In this document: positions 1 to 10,487 of the stretch, in pieces | How the letters are laid out: the number at the start of each line of letters is the position of its first letter | Numbering within the stretch: position 1 is the stretch's first letter | Assembly: GCF_002994745.2 (NCBI RefSeq) | Contig: NC_037089.1 | Span: 2,830,001-2,894,000, forward strand | DNA length: 64,000 nucleotides | Direction: 5' to 3' | Origin: Rosa chinensis | Taxonomy: Eukaryota > Streptophyta > Magnoliopsida > Rosales > Rosaceae | Notes under the pieces: generated by a model | Seen by the model: the letters and a program-made list of their open reading frames with translations, nothing else | What the model was told of the DNA's origin: nothing | Database searches by the model: none | Made by a program: the position numbers and the translations under genes

Positions 1-344
1 ATAAATTCAGACGCCGGAATCCGGTCACCAGTCCGATATCTGGATTCAGGTGAACAGTCACCGGATTCCCGTCACCCGTCGCCTGATTCCAGTGACCGGT
101 CGCAGGAGTCCGGTCACCTGAGTCCACGGCCGGCCACTGGTCATCGGAGTCCGGCAAGGTCTCTTATGATCTCTCTCTCTGAGTGACAAAGAAGGAGAGG
201 GCAAAAATGTCCCAAAAATAAATAAAAATTAATAAAAAATAATTAATTGGGTATTAGGGAAATGATCTCTTAGAGTGTTTGAGTAAATGAGCAATCTTTT
301 AGAGTATTTGGGTAAGTAGGCAATTTTTGTCCTAGGGTCCGTGA
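1..344. other. Left flank; terminal sequence resembling the right end of the neighbouring MULE
   Basis: No gene is seen. Bases 1-165 are rich in short GGTCAC/GTGACC words. From about 195 to 345 the sequence resembles, in the same orientation, the right terminal region at about 9826-9980: both start with GGGCAAAAATGTC, then an A/T-rich stretch, then CTTTAGAGTGTTT-type and GTAAGTGAG-type words. The simplest reading is that this is the end of another member of the same MULE family abutting or nested beside the next element. Inference only; the boundary is approximate. Confidence 0.35.
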
Positions 345-929
345 CCATCAACCCCAATATTGGGCAATTTTAGCCCACTTACACCAGAAAGAAAAAATTG
401 TTCCCATTAACCCAAACATGCATGAAAAAGACCATTTTACCCACTAACCCACCAAACCCATTAAGGCGGTTCACTATCCACCATTTTTCAATTTCAAAAA
501 AACTTCCTCTCATCATTTTACTCTCGCTCTCACTCTCGATCCTGGGTTGAGACGCTAGGTCTCCGAATCTCACTCTTGATTCTCAGTTCCTCCACCAACT
601 CTACTATCTAGACCAACTCTGGCGGCGATTCAACATTCTCCGGCGTCGGTATTATAGAAAGTGAGTGAAAATCTATTTTCCGTGAAAGATTCTTCACCTT
701 TCTATGAGATTTAACTTGTTCATAGCCTAGGTTTGATTAATCGAGTGGATAAATGAGAAGAATAGAATTTTCATACTTCAAAATATGAAAACTCTAGGGT
801 TTCGGTTTCAAATCTATTACAAATTCATGTTTATTGAATGTTTTATGTTAACCGGGAAACAAAAATTGCAAAATATGAAAATGGACATGTATTGTGAGCT
901 AATTGCAGGTTAATATACCCTTACCGCCC

Positions 930-1640
930 CAATAGTTGTCTATTAGGGGTCATTAAGCACAGATGTGTCTTTCTGTCCCAATAGACGTCTTTTGCCCCAA
1001 AGCAGAAGCCTCTATTGGGGGCTAATAGAAGTCTATTGGCCCCCAATAGAGGCTTCTGTTTTGGGGCAATAGATGTCTATTGGTCCACAATAGAAGCTTC
1101 TGCTTTGGGCCAATATGTGTCTATTGGGGCAGGTAGACACCCATCTATACACATCTGTGCTTAATGACCCCCAATAGACGTCTAATAGACAGCTATTGGG
1201 GGCCAATAGACGTCTTTTGCCCTAAAATAGAAGCCTCTATTGGGGGCCAATAGACGTCTTTTGCCCCAAAACAGAAGCTTCTATTGGGGAAGTAAACGTC
1301 TATTGGTCAACAACAGAAGCTTCTGTTTTGGGGCAATAGACGTCTATTGGCCCCCAAAAGAGGGTTTTGTTGTAGGGCAAATAGATGTCTATTGCCCCAA
1401 CAAAAGCTTCTGCTTTGGGGCAATAGGTGTCTATTGGGGCAGTAGACGTCTTTTATCCCAAAACAGAAGCCTCTGTTGGGGGCCAATAGACGTCTACTGC
1501 CCCAATAGAAGCTTCTGTTTTGGGATCATATATGTCTATTGGGCACCAATACATGTCTATTGGGCACCAACACATGTCTATTGGCACCCAATAGAGGCTT
1601 TTGATTTGGGGCAATAGATGTTTAATAGGGTTCAGTAGTG
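930..1640. repeat. Minisatellite block of CCCCAATAGACGTCTATTGGGG palindromes (in short units)
   Basis: About 700 bp is built almost entirely from variants of two words. One is CAATAGACGTCTATTG, a perfect 16-bp palindrome usually flanked by runs of C on the left and G on the right. The other is the partly palindromic AGAAGCTTCT or GAGGCTTCTG. They alternate in both orientations at roughly 40-60 bp spacing. The open frames that cross it are a by-product of the repeat. The same palindrome recurs singly through the rest of the MULE up to about 9325. Confidence 0.85.
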
Positions 1641-1689
1641 AACTGTGGATGTGCAATAATGAATTTTTCTTTTTTCCTTTATGAGCAGA

Positions 1690-4600
1690 ATGGCAAGAAC
1701 CAAACGACCAAAAGTCAGCTGCATCTCTAAAGAAAATATGGACGAAACACAAAGCTCACAAGGAAAAACACTTCGGCAAAGGTGGGAAGAGATAAAGTCT
1801 AGGAAGTAGTCACGAAGAAAAGAAGAAACTTCTAGTAGTGACGAAGAAGTAGAAGAAGAAGTAGAAGAAATAGAGGTAGTAGAAGAAGAAGAAGAAGAAG
1901 TACAAGTAGAAAAAGAAGGAGAAGAAACAGAGGAAGAAGAAGAAGAAGAAGAGGATGACGACAGAGAAACAACACAAAGGTTTTATGTGCAGACAAGAAG
2001 TCAAAGGAGCAAAAAAAGACAAGAGTCTGATGACGACAAGGCTGAACAACCAACGAAAAAGAAGATTAAACGGGAAAAGTCAAGGACAAAAGAGAAAAAG
2101 CCAAAGAAAAGGGGAAGGAAGAAGAAACAAGATACAAAAGAAAAGGCAAAGATTGAGTGCAAGCAACAGAAATGCACGCTAAGTGCTTTCTGGAGATTGA
2201 TTGACACAGACAGAAACAAAATTACAAAAGAAGCTTGGGATATTTTGAGTACTACTGTATTTTGGGGGATGATCCGACCATTATTCGAGAAAAAGCTCAC
2301 CGAAACTCAACTACACAAACATGAGGCTGACTTGGAGATTTTACTGAAGTACTTTGATGTTAAAAAAGCCAAGTTTGTGTCTGGGGAGACAGAAATGGAA
2401 ATAACATTGGAAGACATAAATGAATTGTTTGACCTGCCAACAACTGGTATTGAATGGGATCTGAGTAAGAAGGTGCTCAAGGAGGAACGGAAGGCATTTT
2501 CGATATTTGACGTCAATATGAGGAAAGAAACAATAATCAAACCTAACCTGCAAGAGGCATTCACCAAGGAGCTCAAGAAGAAGAAGAAGGCTAATCCCAA
2601 GATAATTGCAACACTGCTTATCATGTACCTTTTCAATGCATTCCTCTTCAGCAGGACATCTACAACCTTAACATGGGACCTCATCAACACTTGTGAAGAC
2701 CTAGACAACATAAACAGCTTCAATTGGGCAAAGATGGTACTAGATTTTCTGATGGATGGGCTTCAGAGGTACCGAAAAGATCATCCAACAACTCTTTCTG
2801 GCTACCTCCTTCTCATATATGTAAGTACACTACAAAATTTTCTGGTGCATTGGGGGGCAATAGACATTTATTGCCCCCCAATATAAGGTTTAAAATGTCT
2901 CTATTGGGAGGCAATAGATGTCTATTGCCCCCCAATACAGGATAATTGGGAGTCTGTTGTTCATTTACTAACAAAAATAGTTTATTTAATAGTACTGGTT
3001 CTTGGAGAAGACAAAAATCAGAAACTGGATTCAAGGAATAGAGAATGAAAAACCGCTATTTGTGAGGTGGTCAATAAAGGAGCTGTTCAACCTGCAGAAG
3101 CTCCACCAGAATCCAGACTGGCCGGAGGAATTAATAAAAGAAGGGCCATGGTTAGAACATAACTTCATCAAGTTGTTAGATATGCAAGAGGAGCAGGAAA
3201 CACCAAGTTTTGCCAACTGGGTAAGTTAGCACGTACATTGGAACTTTACAAATGGTCTATTGCGGGGCAGTAGACTTGTATTAGGCCGCCAATACAGGGT
3301 TTATGATGTCTCTATTGGGGGCCAATAGACGTATATTGCCCCCAATATTGGTAAATTTTTTTTAACTTTTTTGTTGTTTTATTGGTTGCAGATTCCGCAA
3401 GCAAGTCAGGAAGAGAAAGAAGAGAACATTAGGGTCACTGGGAACATGAGAGTTCTCCTAAAGGAGATGAATACAGTGATTGAAGACGAAGGTGACAAAA
3501 AGAAAATGGAGGAGAAAATGAAGACTATCTTACAAGCAAATGAAAACTTGGCAAACCATATTAAGGTGCTATGGGAAAAGATTATGGTTGCAGATGACAA
3601 GATTTTGTCTATGGAGAAGAAAGTGACTGAAGTGATGCAAGAAAACAGAGCACACAAAAACCACATCAGAGCTCTAAACAAATTGTTGGCACAGGCAAAT
3701 GGGAGGAAACATGATCAGGAAAGTAGTGATCAGAGAGCTAATCAACTTCAGATGGTGCTGGCATCAACGGAGCAAGAAGATGGAACGAGATATGAATATG
3801 ATCAAGCCCATGTTGAATATCGACCTCAAACGCCAGTCAACGAAGAACCAAAGGGAGGTGATCCAGTTAACGCAGTTCCTCTAGCTTTCAAGAAACCAGA
3901 AGAGGAAAAAATTGAGCAAGCAGATGACGAGGAGATACTAAATTCTGTAGAAGCAGAAAAAATAGATATAATTGTGTCGACAATTCTCGAAGTAGCTAAT
4001 TCAGCAGAAATGGCAGAACCAGAGCAGAAGGAAACTGCCGCAAAGACAGAATACATGAAAGAGAAGAAAGCTGGAAAAGAAATAGTTGTACCATCGGTCC
4101 CAATACAAAAGGAAAAGGTTGCCATGCATTCTATCGAGAGGAATGTGAAACAAAACAAGAGAAAGGCAACAACTAAGGACAAGGATGAGGATTTTGAGTA
4201 TGACACTCCGGAGATCTTGAAGACTTAAGGAAAGAAAAGAAAGACTGCTCCATAAGAACAGCCAAAGGAGAGAAAGAAAGCCGAACAAAAGCTGGCAACA
4301 AACCTGCAGAAAGGGAAACAAGTGTAGCAGGCATTCCAAATTAAAGATGTGAATTGCGAAAAGTACACATGGAAAACTTTAAAGCTTGAAGTCGCAAGAC
4401 ACTACCAGCAATTCTTTGAAATGGTCCATGACAATTCGTAAGTGCATACCATAACTATTAGAATTTGAATATTAATGTGTTATAGACTCGTAATAACTAC
4501 ACATATTTCTGTTTGTGCAGATATAACTACTGGACAAGTAGAAATGGCATAATAGGGGTAACAAGGAGAGACATGAAGATTATCATCCAAGAGGAAGACG

Positions 4601-5870
4601 TGGATATTAGTGTGAGTTTTAGATTTTTGTTTGTTTTGCCCCCCAATAGGTGCCTATTGCGGGGCAATATAGATGTTGATCTTCACATATATACTACTAA
4701 TAAATTGAACGATTGCAGGTGATCAAGGCTTACACTAAAATATTGCAAAATGAACTGAAAGAAAAGAATTCTCAGATTGGATTGCTGGACATTGAAGCGG
4801 CGGTAAGTAATGAAACAAAAATAGCAGTGTGCCGCTACAACGTGGCAAGAAAATAAATTTTAAATTAACAATTGAATGATTTAATATGTGTCTATTTCCT
4901 GTACAGTACTACCCTGTTCAACATGAAAAGAAACTGACAGACTTCAAGAAAGGAGGAAAGAGCCATTTGGAAGACGACTTTAAAGGCCACGAGATTGAGA
5001 TAGAGTTATTTCTAATTGAACAACTGTGGAGTAACTTCAGCTACCCCAAGGTGCTTATCCCGATCCACCATTACTACAGCCAGCACTACACACTGCTTAT
5101 CATCGACAATGAGAAAAAACGCTTTGTTCACATGAACTCTATGCTTCCTCCAAAGAAGGAATGGACAAATGATAATCACCACTACACCAATGCAAACTGG
5201 GTGGTAAGTAATAATATCAAAACAATGTGTTTATTTTTCAAAGTGGTCAAATTTAGAAAGTATAGTGCTTTATATATCTGTATCAAACAAGTAAAGCACA
5301 TAAGGAGGTTCATCCGCGATGTGAACATGACAGCCAGAAAATTTGACGCTGACAGCTAGGATCAAGAGAACACAAGAGAAAAGTGTAAAGGTGAGGACCC
5401 TCAAGGAGAATTTATCACCGAGGTTGAAGAAATGACAAAAAGAGAGAAACAGGTCAGAAGATGGATTTTGGATAATCATATCGGCGAACAGGACTACGAG
5501 CTTGTAGAAGACTTCAGCTGCCCTCAGCAGAAAACCTCATTGTAAGTGCTTCAAAATCCTTTAATATTTGTTTATGATGTGAAAAATGACAATTTAATTG
5601 ATACATTTGTGCCAAGTTTTCAGTATATTGGGGGGCAATAAGCACTTCTGATCAGGATCACTAACTTTAATTCATGCTTTACAGGGGGACTGTGGACCTT
5701 TTATGCTCCATTTCATGGAAAGCATAATTCACAGAGTGGAACCCAACAAGAAGAAAGCCGATGACATGAGGAAAACAATTCTTGAGAGATTTGCAAAGGA
5801 AGAATGTGGTTGGAGTGTTGAAAGATACCATCAAGAAGATGCACTTACCGTAGGAAACGCAGAAAGCTAG
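1690..5870 (+). pseudogene. Ulp1-like (C48) cysteine protease gene captured by the MULE, broken
   Basis: My splice model, from GT/AG signals and phase, gives exons 1690-2820, 2993-3220, 3392-4437, 4521-4611, 4719-4802, 4907-5203, 5297-5541 and 5685-5870. A pyrimidine-rich acceptor just before the ATG at 1690 suggests an upstream leader exon. The product would have a very acidic, then basic, low-complexity N-terminus. A domain typical of plant mobile Ulp1 proteins follows (about 2180-2820, with FDLPTTG), then a coiled-coil/charged region (3392-4230). The C-terminal protease domain shows the catalytic His block QHYTLLIID (about 5080-5110), an HMNS block where classical family members have an Asp, and the catalytic GDCGPFM block (5685-5705). 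In-frame stops lie at TAG 1807, TAA 4226, TAA 4253, TAG 4325 and TAG 5357, and the last junction is one base out of frame in my model. Translation could start downstream at 1987, but the later stops remain. Confidence 0.75.
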
Positions 5871-6560
5871 AAAATGTAGATTTTATGCACTTAGTTTCAG
5901 TTGAACTTATTTTGATTTGGAATATTAATACTACCTTGGGATGATTTGAAAACTTTTCAATATATTTTCTATTAAGTTAAAGAATTTGTTTTCAGTTACT
6001 AGTGTTGAGCATATCACACAGGTTAATATTTAAAATACAGATCCATATTACATAACTGTGCATTTAGTCCTTAGAAACCAGGTTCTATTGGCCCCCAATA
6101 AAACTTGTATAGAGGGCCAGAAATAAAACAGTAGGACATCAAACTACATTGCAAATATGCAAGTGTAAAAATTCCACACTTGTTGAACTTCAAGCCTCCA
6201 AAACTCAGGTTCTATTGGGAGCCAATAGATGTCTATTGCCCCCTAATAGACGTTTGTAGAGTCAGTTAGCTTTCACAACCCATTGGAAAAACTTGCAACT
6301 CAGAAACAGACATGTTAAAATGAAAATAAACATAAAAACAACTGCTGAAATAAGAAAAAATTAAAATGAAATAAAAATAGAGCAACCAGAAAAAATCTCA
6401 ATACAAGTTCTTGAAAAACTTAATCAATTTATCAATCAGCAACAAAATTGAAGGACCAATCAGTGTCAAAAATCTTTGACAGCAAAAAATGTGAAACTGA
6501 CCCTGGATAAAATCATTTATTGCCCCCCAGTAGCCTAATACTGCCCCCCAATACAACCAG
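5871..6560. other. Convergent spacer between the two MULE genes
   Basis: A/T-rich sequence between the 3' ends of the protease and transposase pseudogenes. It holds scattered single copies of the CAATAGA palindrome family at about 6085-6105, 6208-6252 and 6518-6555, and no gene. Confidence 0.6.
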
Positions 6561-9062
6561 TCAGAATGCTAAAACAATTGACAAATTTACATTCAAATAG
6601 GCTGTGCAGGTCTTCTTGTTATGCTGTCCCATTTTGCCACATTGGCTGCAACGAATGAGCTTCGTTTCACACTCTCCTCTAGACTTGAACCTCTTGAGCC
6701 TAGGCCTCCTAGGAGGCCTCTTTGCATTTGGAGGAAGTATGAAGCCACTGCTAGCAGATTCCGAAGAAGCCATATCAACATTGGAAATTGGATAAATTAG
6801 AAAATCATAGTACTTCTGGCAATAATCAACATGAAAATGCTTATCTATAAAAGCATAAACATCTAATGAGGCAGCTTGAATTGCAGCAAGACCATGGCAG
6901 CAAGGAAAGCAGTTAATCTCTCATTTTTTACACGAGCAAGAAAGAGTTCCAAGGTCCACAACGTAAGAATACTTTGATCTCACTTCATAAACATTTGTAT
7001 GGGAGTAATGCACATTGAAACGGCAAGCTTTCTCCATACCTTCTTTCAAACGACCCTCTATAACAGGAGTAAATCGCAGGGTCCAAAGTTGAGCCTCGTC
7101 TCTCCTCTCACCCATCATCTGCATCACCTTAATCCGAGTCTGATCAAGCATAGTGTACACTGGCATCTCACGCTCAACAGCAAACCAAACATTAAAAGAT
7201 TCAGCTACACTATTAGCCATAATTCCATAACGACATCCAGGGAAAAATGCGCGGCACCAATTTTGAAGAGGCAAATCAGTAAGAAATGAATCTATAATAT
7301 CAGTACCACCAACTTCTCTCAACTCTCTTAAATGAAAACGATATTCCTTTTCAGTGCACGAATATGCCAACTCAAAAAACTTCTTTTTAACATTATCTTT
7401 CAAAACAGAAGACCCTTTACCGTTGTATTTAGTCATAAGGTTATGCACCAAGTGCTTGTAACAGAAAAGATGAGGATTACTAGGAAATATCTTGTCCAAA
7501 GCACTCAACAGTCCAACACCACGATCACTAATAAACGTAATTAATTTACCTTGAGATTCCAGCAAGCTCTTCAAGTGTTGGAAGAAAAAGGACCAATTAG
7601 CATCAGTCTCAGAATCACAGACACACATTGCAAAAGGAAAGAAACCTGCAAACAGAAAAAAAGAGTAAGTCTATTGGGACCAATACGTATTTATTAGGAG
7701 GTAATACATGATAGCAGCGTGCCGCTACACTGCCAATGGGAGCGTACCGCTCCACATTTTCAACAAAAAAATATAATCAAAAAACAATAATAAACATAAA
7801 AAAAATAGAAAGGGGAAAGAAATCATAAGAAAATAAACATGTATTGGGGGGCAATATATGTCTATTGGGGGTCAATACATTATTGCAGTGTGCCGCTGCA
7901 CGGCCAATGGGAGCGTGCCGCTCCACATTTTCAACAAAAATACAAATAAAAAATCATAGAAATGAGAAAAGTACCATGATTTCCATTCTTTCCAGTTGCA
8001 CAAAGTATCTGCCCCTTGTAGACACTCTTCCCAAAAGTCCCATCGACAAACAAGACGGGAAGACAAAATTCAAAGCCTTTAACACAGCCTGCATAAGCTA
8101 GGAAAAGCCTCTGAAACCGATTTGCTCGATGGATCAACTTCCAAAACAAACGAAGATCCCGGGTTAGTCTCAAATACAACATCCCTATACCATGTTAACT
8201 TGTTAAACAAATCAGCCTCAGAACCATAAATCATTTCCCTAGCCTTCTACTTTGCTTTCCAAGCAACCTTGTACGATATATCAAACCCATAAGTTGACTT
8301 GAACTTGCTGATAATTTTCCTTGGCTTCAATAATAAGTTATAGCTAATGTCCTCTTCAATACATGTCTTGACAATTTTCGATCCCAAAAACTCATGTTTT
8401 TGCTTCCGAAGAACACCTTTGCAAGAGTGCACATTGTTCAAATCACCAATTATAAAGCATCCATTTGCAGGGGATACATAACCATGGACATTCCAATCAC
8501 ATCCTTCGGTTCCCCAATTGGAACAAACTGCATGAATTATATCCTAATCATTTCTAATAAACACAAAGCTGAACCTAACTTCAACAACATATTTTCTGAG
8601 CTTCTCTCGGAACTCAGGGGAACCGCCATGAAATTTCTGCCCTACACATTAAATGTAACTAGCCCACTCATTCGACAAGTAAAACTTTTGAACTTCAGTC
8701 CTAAATGCCTCAGTGAGGTGATCATCTTCATCCACAATACCGGAGCAGCTATCTTCAAATGAAACAGAAGCATTTTTGCTGCAACTTCCACTGTTCTTCA
8801 ACACCGTAATATCAACACAATCCAACTTGTAAACCTTGGCACCACTAAACAGCATCTGGAAATCGTCATCATTGCGAAGAAAAAAAATAGAACATCCAGG
8901 AAGAGAATAATAAAGCTCAATACCATCAGTTGCAGAAAAACTGAACCGTTCACAAATGTATTCAAACAAATGAGCATAGCTCATATAGCTCATATATTGA
9001 TTAATACAAAACATGAAACTTTGTCCAGAATGAGTGCACTTAATAGCCAAAGAACCATCCAT
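6561..9062 (-). pseudogene. MuDR-family MULE transposase, broken
   Basis: Reading from 9062 downwards, the order is: an N-terminal region with a PB1-like look (9062-8650); the MuDR DNA-binding domain (FREKLRKY at about 8615, then conserved Cys/Trp and Cys-Lys positions to about 8400); the MULE catalytic core with the DDE-type triad candidates DGTFGKS (about 8050), SDRGVGLL (about 7525) and VAESFN (about 7200); the SWIM zinc finger with CSCKK (6925-6935); and a CCHC knuckle RCSQCGKMGQHNKKTC (about 6610-6655). A 329-nt GT-AG intron (7974-7646) joins NGNHG to FFPFAM. Damage: a stop ending the first open segment at 8649-8651, a further stop near 8552, a one-base frameshift near 8129, and a TGA inside the SWIM finger at about 6921. 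At least one stop (inside the SWIM finger) fits G-to-A change on the coding strand. Family assignment is secure; exact start is not. Confidence 0.85.
7664..7940. repeat. Two tandem repeat modules inside the transposase intron
   Basis: The intron holds two copies, about 177 bp apart (7664-7765 and 7840-7935), of the same composite module. Each has a CAATA/TATTG palindrome element, then a GCCGCT-containing element (AGCGTGCCGCT type), then CCAATGGGAGCGT, then CACATTTTCAACAAAAA. The GAGCG-TAC-CGCTC and GAGCG-TGC-CGCTC words are themselves short inverted repeats. A third partial copy of the GCCGCT element lies in intron 5 of the protease gene at about 4826-4850. Confidence 0.75.
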
Positions 9063-9830
9063 ATTCCTGTATAAAAAACTAAAAACAAAACAAAATCAAA
9101 CCACTATTGGGCCCCAATAGACACATATTACCTCCCAATAGAGGAGTCTGGAACACCAAAATAACTTCACAGAACAGAAAAAAGTTACTATAAATAACTA
9201 TTTCTGAGCTTCATTAAAAACTAAGCGTATCAAAAAAGAAGAAAAGTAGCTCTGTAAACCATCTATTGTCCCCCAATATTCTATTGTCCCCCAATATGGG
9301 TCTATTGGGGGCCAATAGACACTTCACAAAAACCGAAACATATCGAATTGTCCTAAAACAGAACCACACAAACTTAGCACAACGAAAAAGATCTAACTAA
9401 GCACAACAAATTTATAAGCATGAAAATAGCAAATCGAACCGAATCAAATATGAAATTCACGCTTTTTGAAAAACAAAAAAAAATGGAATTAACGAAACAC
9501 AGACAAATCTTAGCGCAATCATTCGGAAATAACAAACCGCACAGGAAAACAAACTCAGATTCAATGCATGTGAATAGCAAACATGGATCCAAAAAAAATC
9601 AAAGAAACGGAATTTAAATCGAAGAAACAGTTCGAACCGAGCTGAAGCAGAGTTGAAATATAGAGCCACATTGCTTCTTTCTCTCTCCATGCAAGCTTCT
9701 CTCTCTTCGTTCTCTCTCTCTCTATCACGCGAACCAGATTTTCTCTCTCTATCGCGGTTCTCTCTCTTCGTTCGCTCGAAATTTTGAAACACACGGGTTC
9801 TAATTTGGTGGAGTTAAGAAAAGGGCAAAA
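9063..9830 (-). other. Upstream region of the MULE transposase
   Basis: A/T-rich leader and promoter side of the transposase. It carries copies of the palindrome family at about 9101-9146 and 9262-9325. A strongly pyrimidine-rich tract lies at about 9675-9770 (CT repeats; GA repeats on the transcribed strand), just inside the terminal region. No other coding sequence is convincing. Confidence 0.4.
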
Positions 9831-10044
9831 ATGTCAACAAAAATATGTAAAAATGGAACTTTTTTTTGTGTAAAAGGAAATAAGTCTTTAGAGTGTTTTG
9901 TGTAAGTGAGAATTAAAAAAACTTCATGGGGTAAGTGAGAGCATTGACTCTAAAATTAGGGTAAATAGACACAAACCCTTTATCCTAAAATTGTGTAAAT
10001 GGTCATTATCCCTTCTCAAAATAGTTGGTGCGGTTGAATCCTCC

Positions 10045-10093
10045 AAAGATTCCCTAATTTTGTTGACGAGAAAGACAAAATTAGGGAATCTTT
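10045..10093. repeat. Perfect 19-bp inverted repeat
   Basis: AAAGATTCCCTAATTTTGT at 10045-10063 is the exact reverse complement of 10075-10093, with an 11-base loop. It lies between the MULE end and the MITE and is too small to be a transposon by itself. Confidence 0.85.
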
Positions 10094-10113
10094 TTTTTAT
10101 CTATTAGGTTCTT

Positions 10114-10487
10114 AGAGCATCTTTAGCAGACTCTCTGTTTTAGCTCTTTAGCTATTTTGGAGAGCATCTTTATTTTTATCTATTTTAGCAGCTGCACCAA
10201 ACTCTTAAGTGACTCTCTATTATAACTTTTAGCTTTCTCGCTCCAAAATATAGAGAGCGAGATGAGGCTCTCTATAATTTAAAACATTTCTTTTAAGTTA
10301 TTTTATGTAATTTATAAATACATTTAAACTCTTTAATCATCATTTAAAAAATAATATAAATTCAAAATTAGCCAAAATAGAGAGCATTGATACAGACGTA
10401 TTTCTAAAGTGGTTAGCCAAAATGACTTTCTAACTATTTTAGTTCAAATTTAACTAAAAAATAGCTAGCATTGCTAAAAATGCTTTT
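10114..10487. mobile_element. MITE-like element
   Basis: A ~370-bp A/T-rich non-coding segment with imperfect terminal inverted repeats. The left end AGAGCATCTTTAGCA (from 10114) matches the reverse complement of the right end TTGCTAAAAATGCTTTT (10471-10487) at about 12 of 15 positions. Words such as CTCTCTATTTTGG recur in inverted form inside it. The structure and the GCATCTTTAGCAGA-type terminus fit common plant MITEs. No clear target duplication was found, so the superfamily is not assigned. Confidence 0.5.

Larger units (their letters stand above)
345..10010. mobile_element. Decayed Mutator-like element (MULE) with a captured Ulp1 protease gene
   Basis: The element is defined by its content. 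A MuDR-type transposase pseudogene lies on the minus strand (about 9062-6561) and faces a multi-exon Ulp1/C48 protease pseudogene on the plus strand (about 1690-5870). The two converge tail to tail. Plant MULEs carrying Ulp1-like genes are an established class (Kaonashi-type elements). The terminal inverted repeats are badly eroded. The left end around 345-440 (ACCAT, CAATTTTAG, CACTTACACC words) and the reverse complement of about 9880-10010 (GACCATTTACAC, AATTTTAG, CACTTACCCC words) can be aligned by eye but not exactly, so both ends are uncertain by tens of bases. I could not define a 9-bp target duplication. Both genes are interrupted by stops, so the copy is non-autonomous today. Confidence 0.65.

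Noticed and set aside
1240..1617. A 125-codon plus-strand frame rich in VYWG and CPN words
   Set aside because: It is the translation of the CAATAGACGTCTATTG minisatellite; the protein repeats only reflect the DNA repeat, and a similar frame exists on the other strand.
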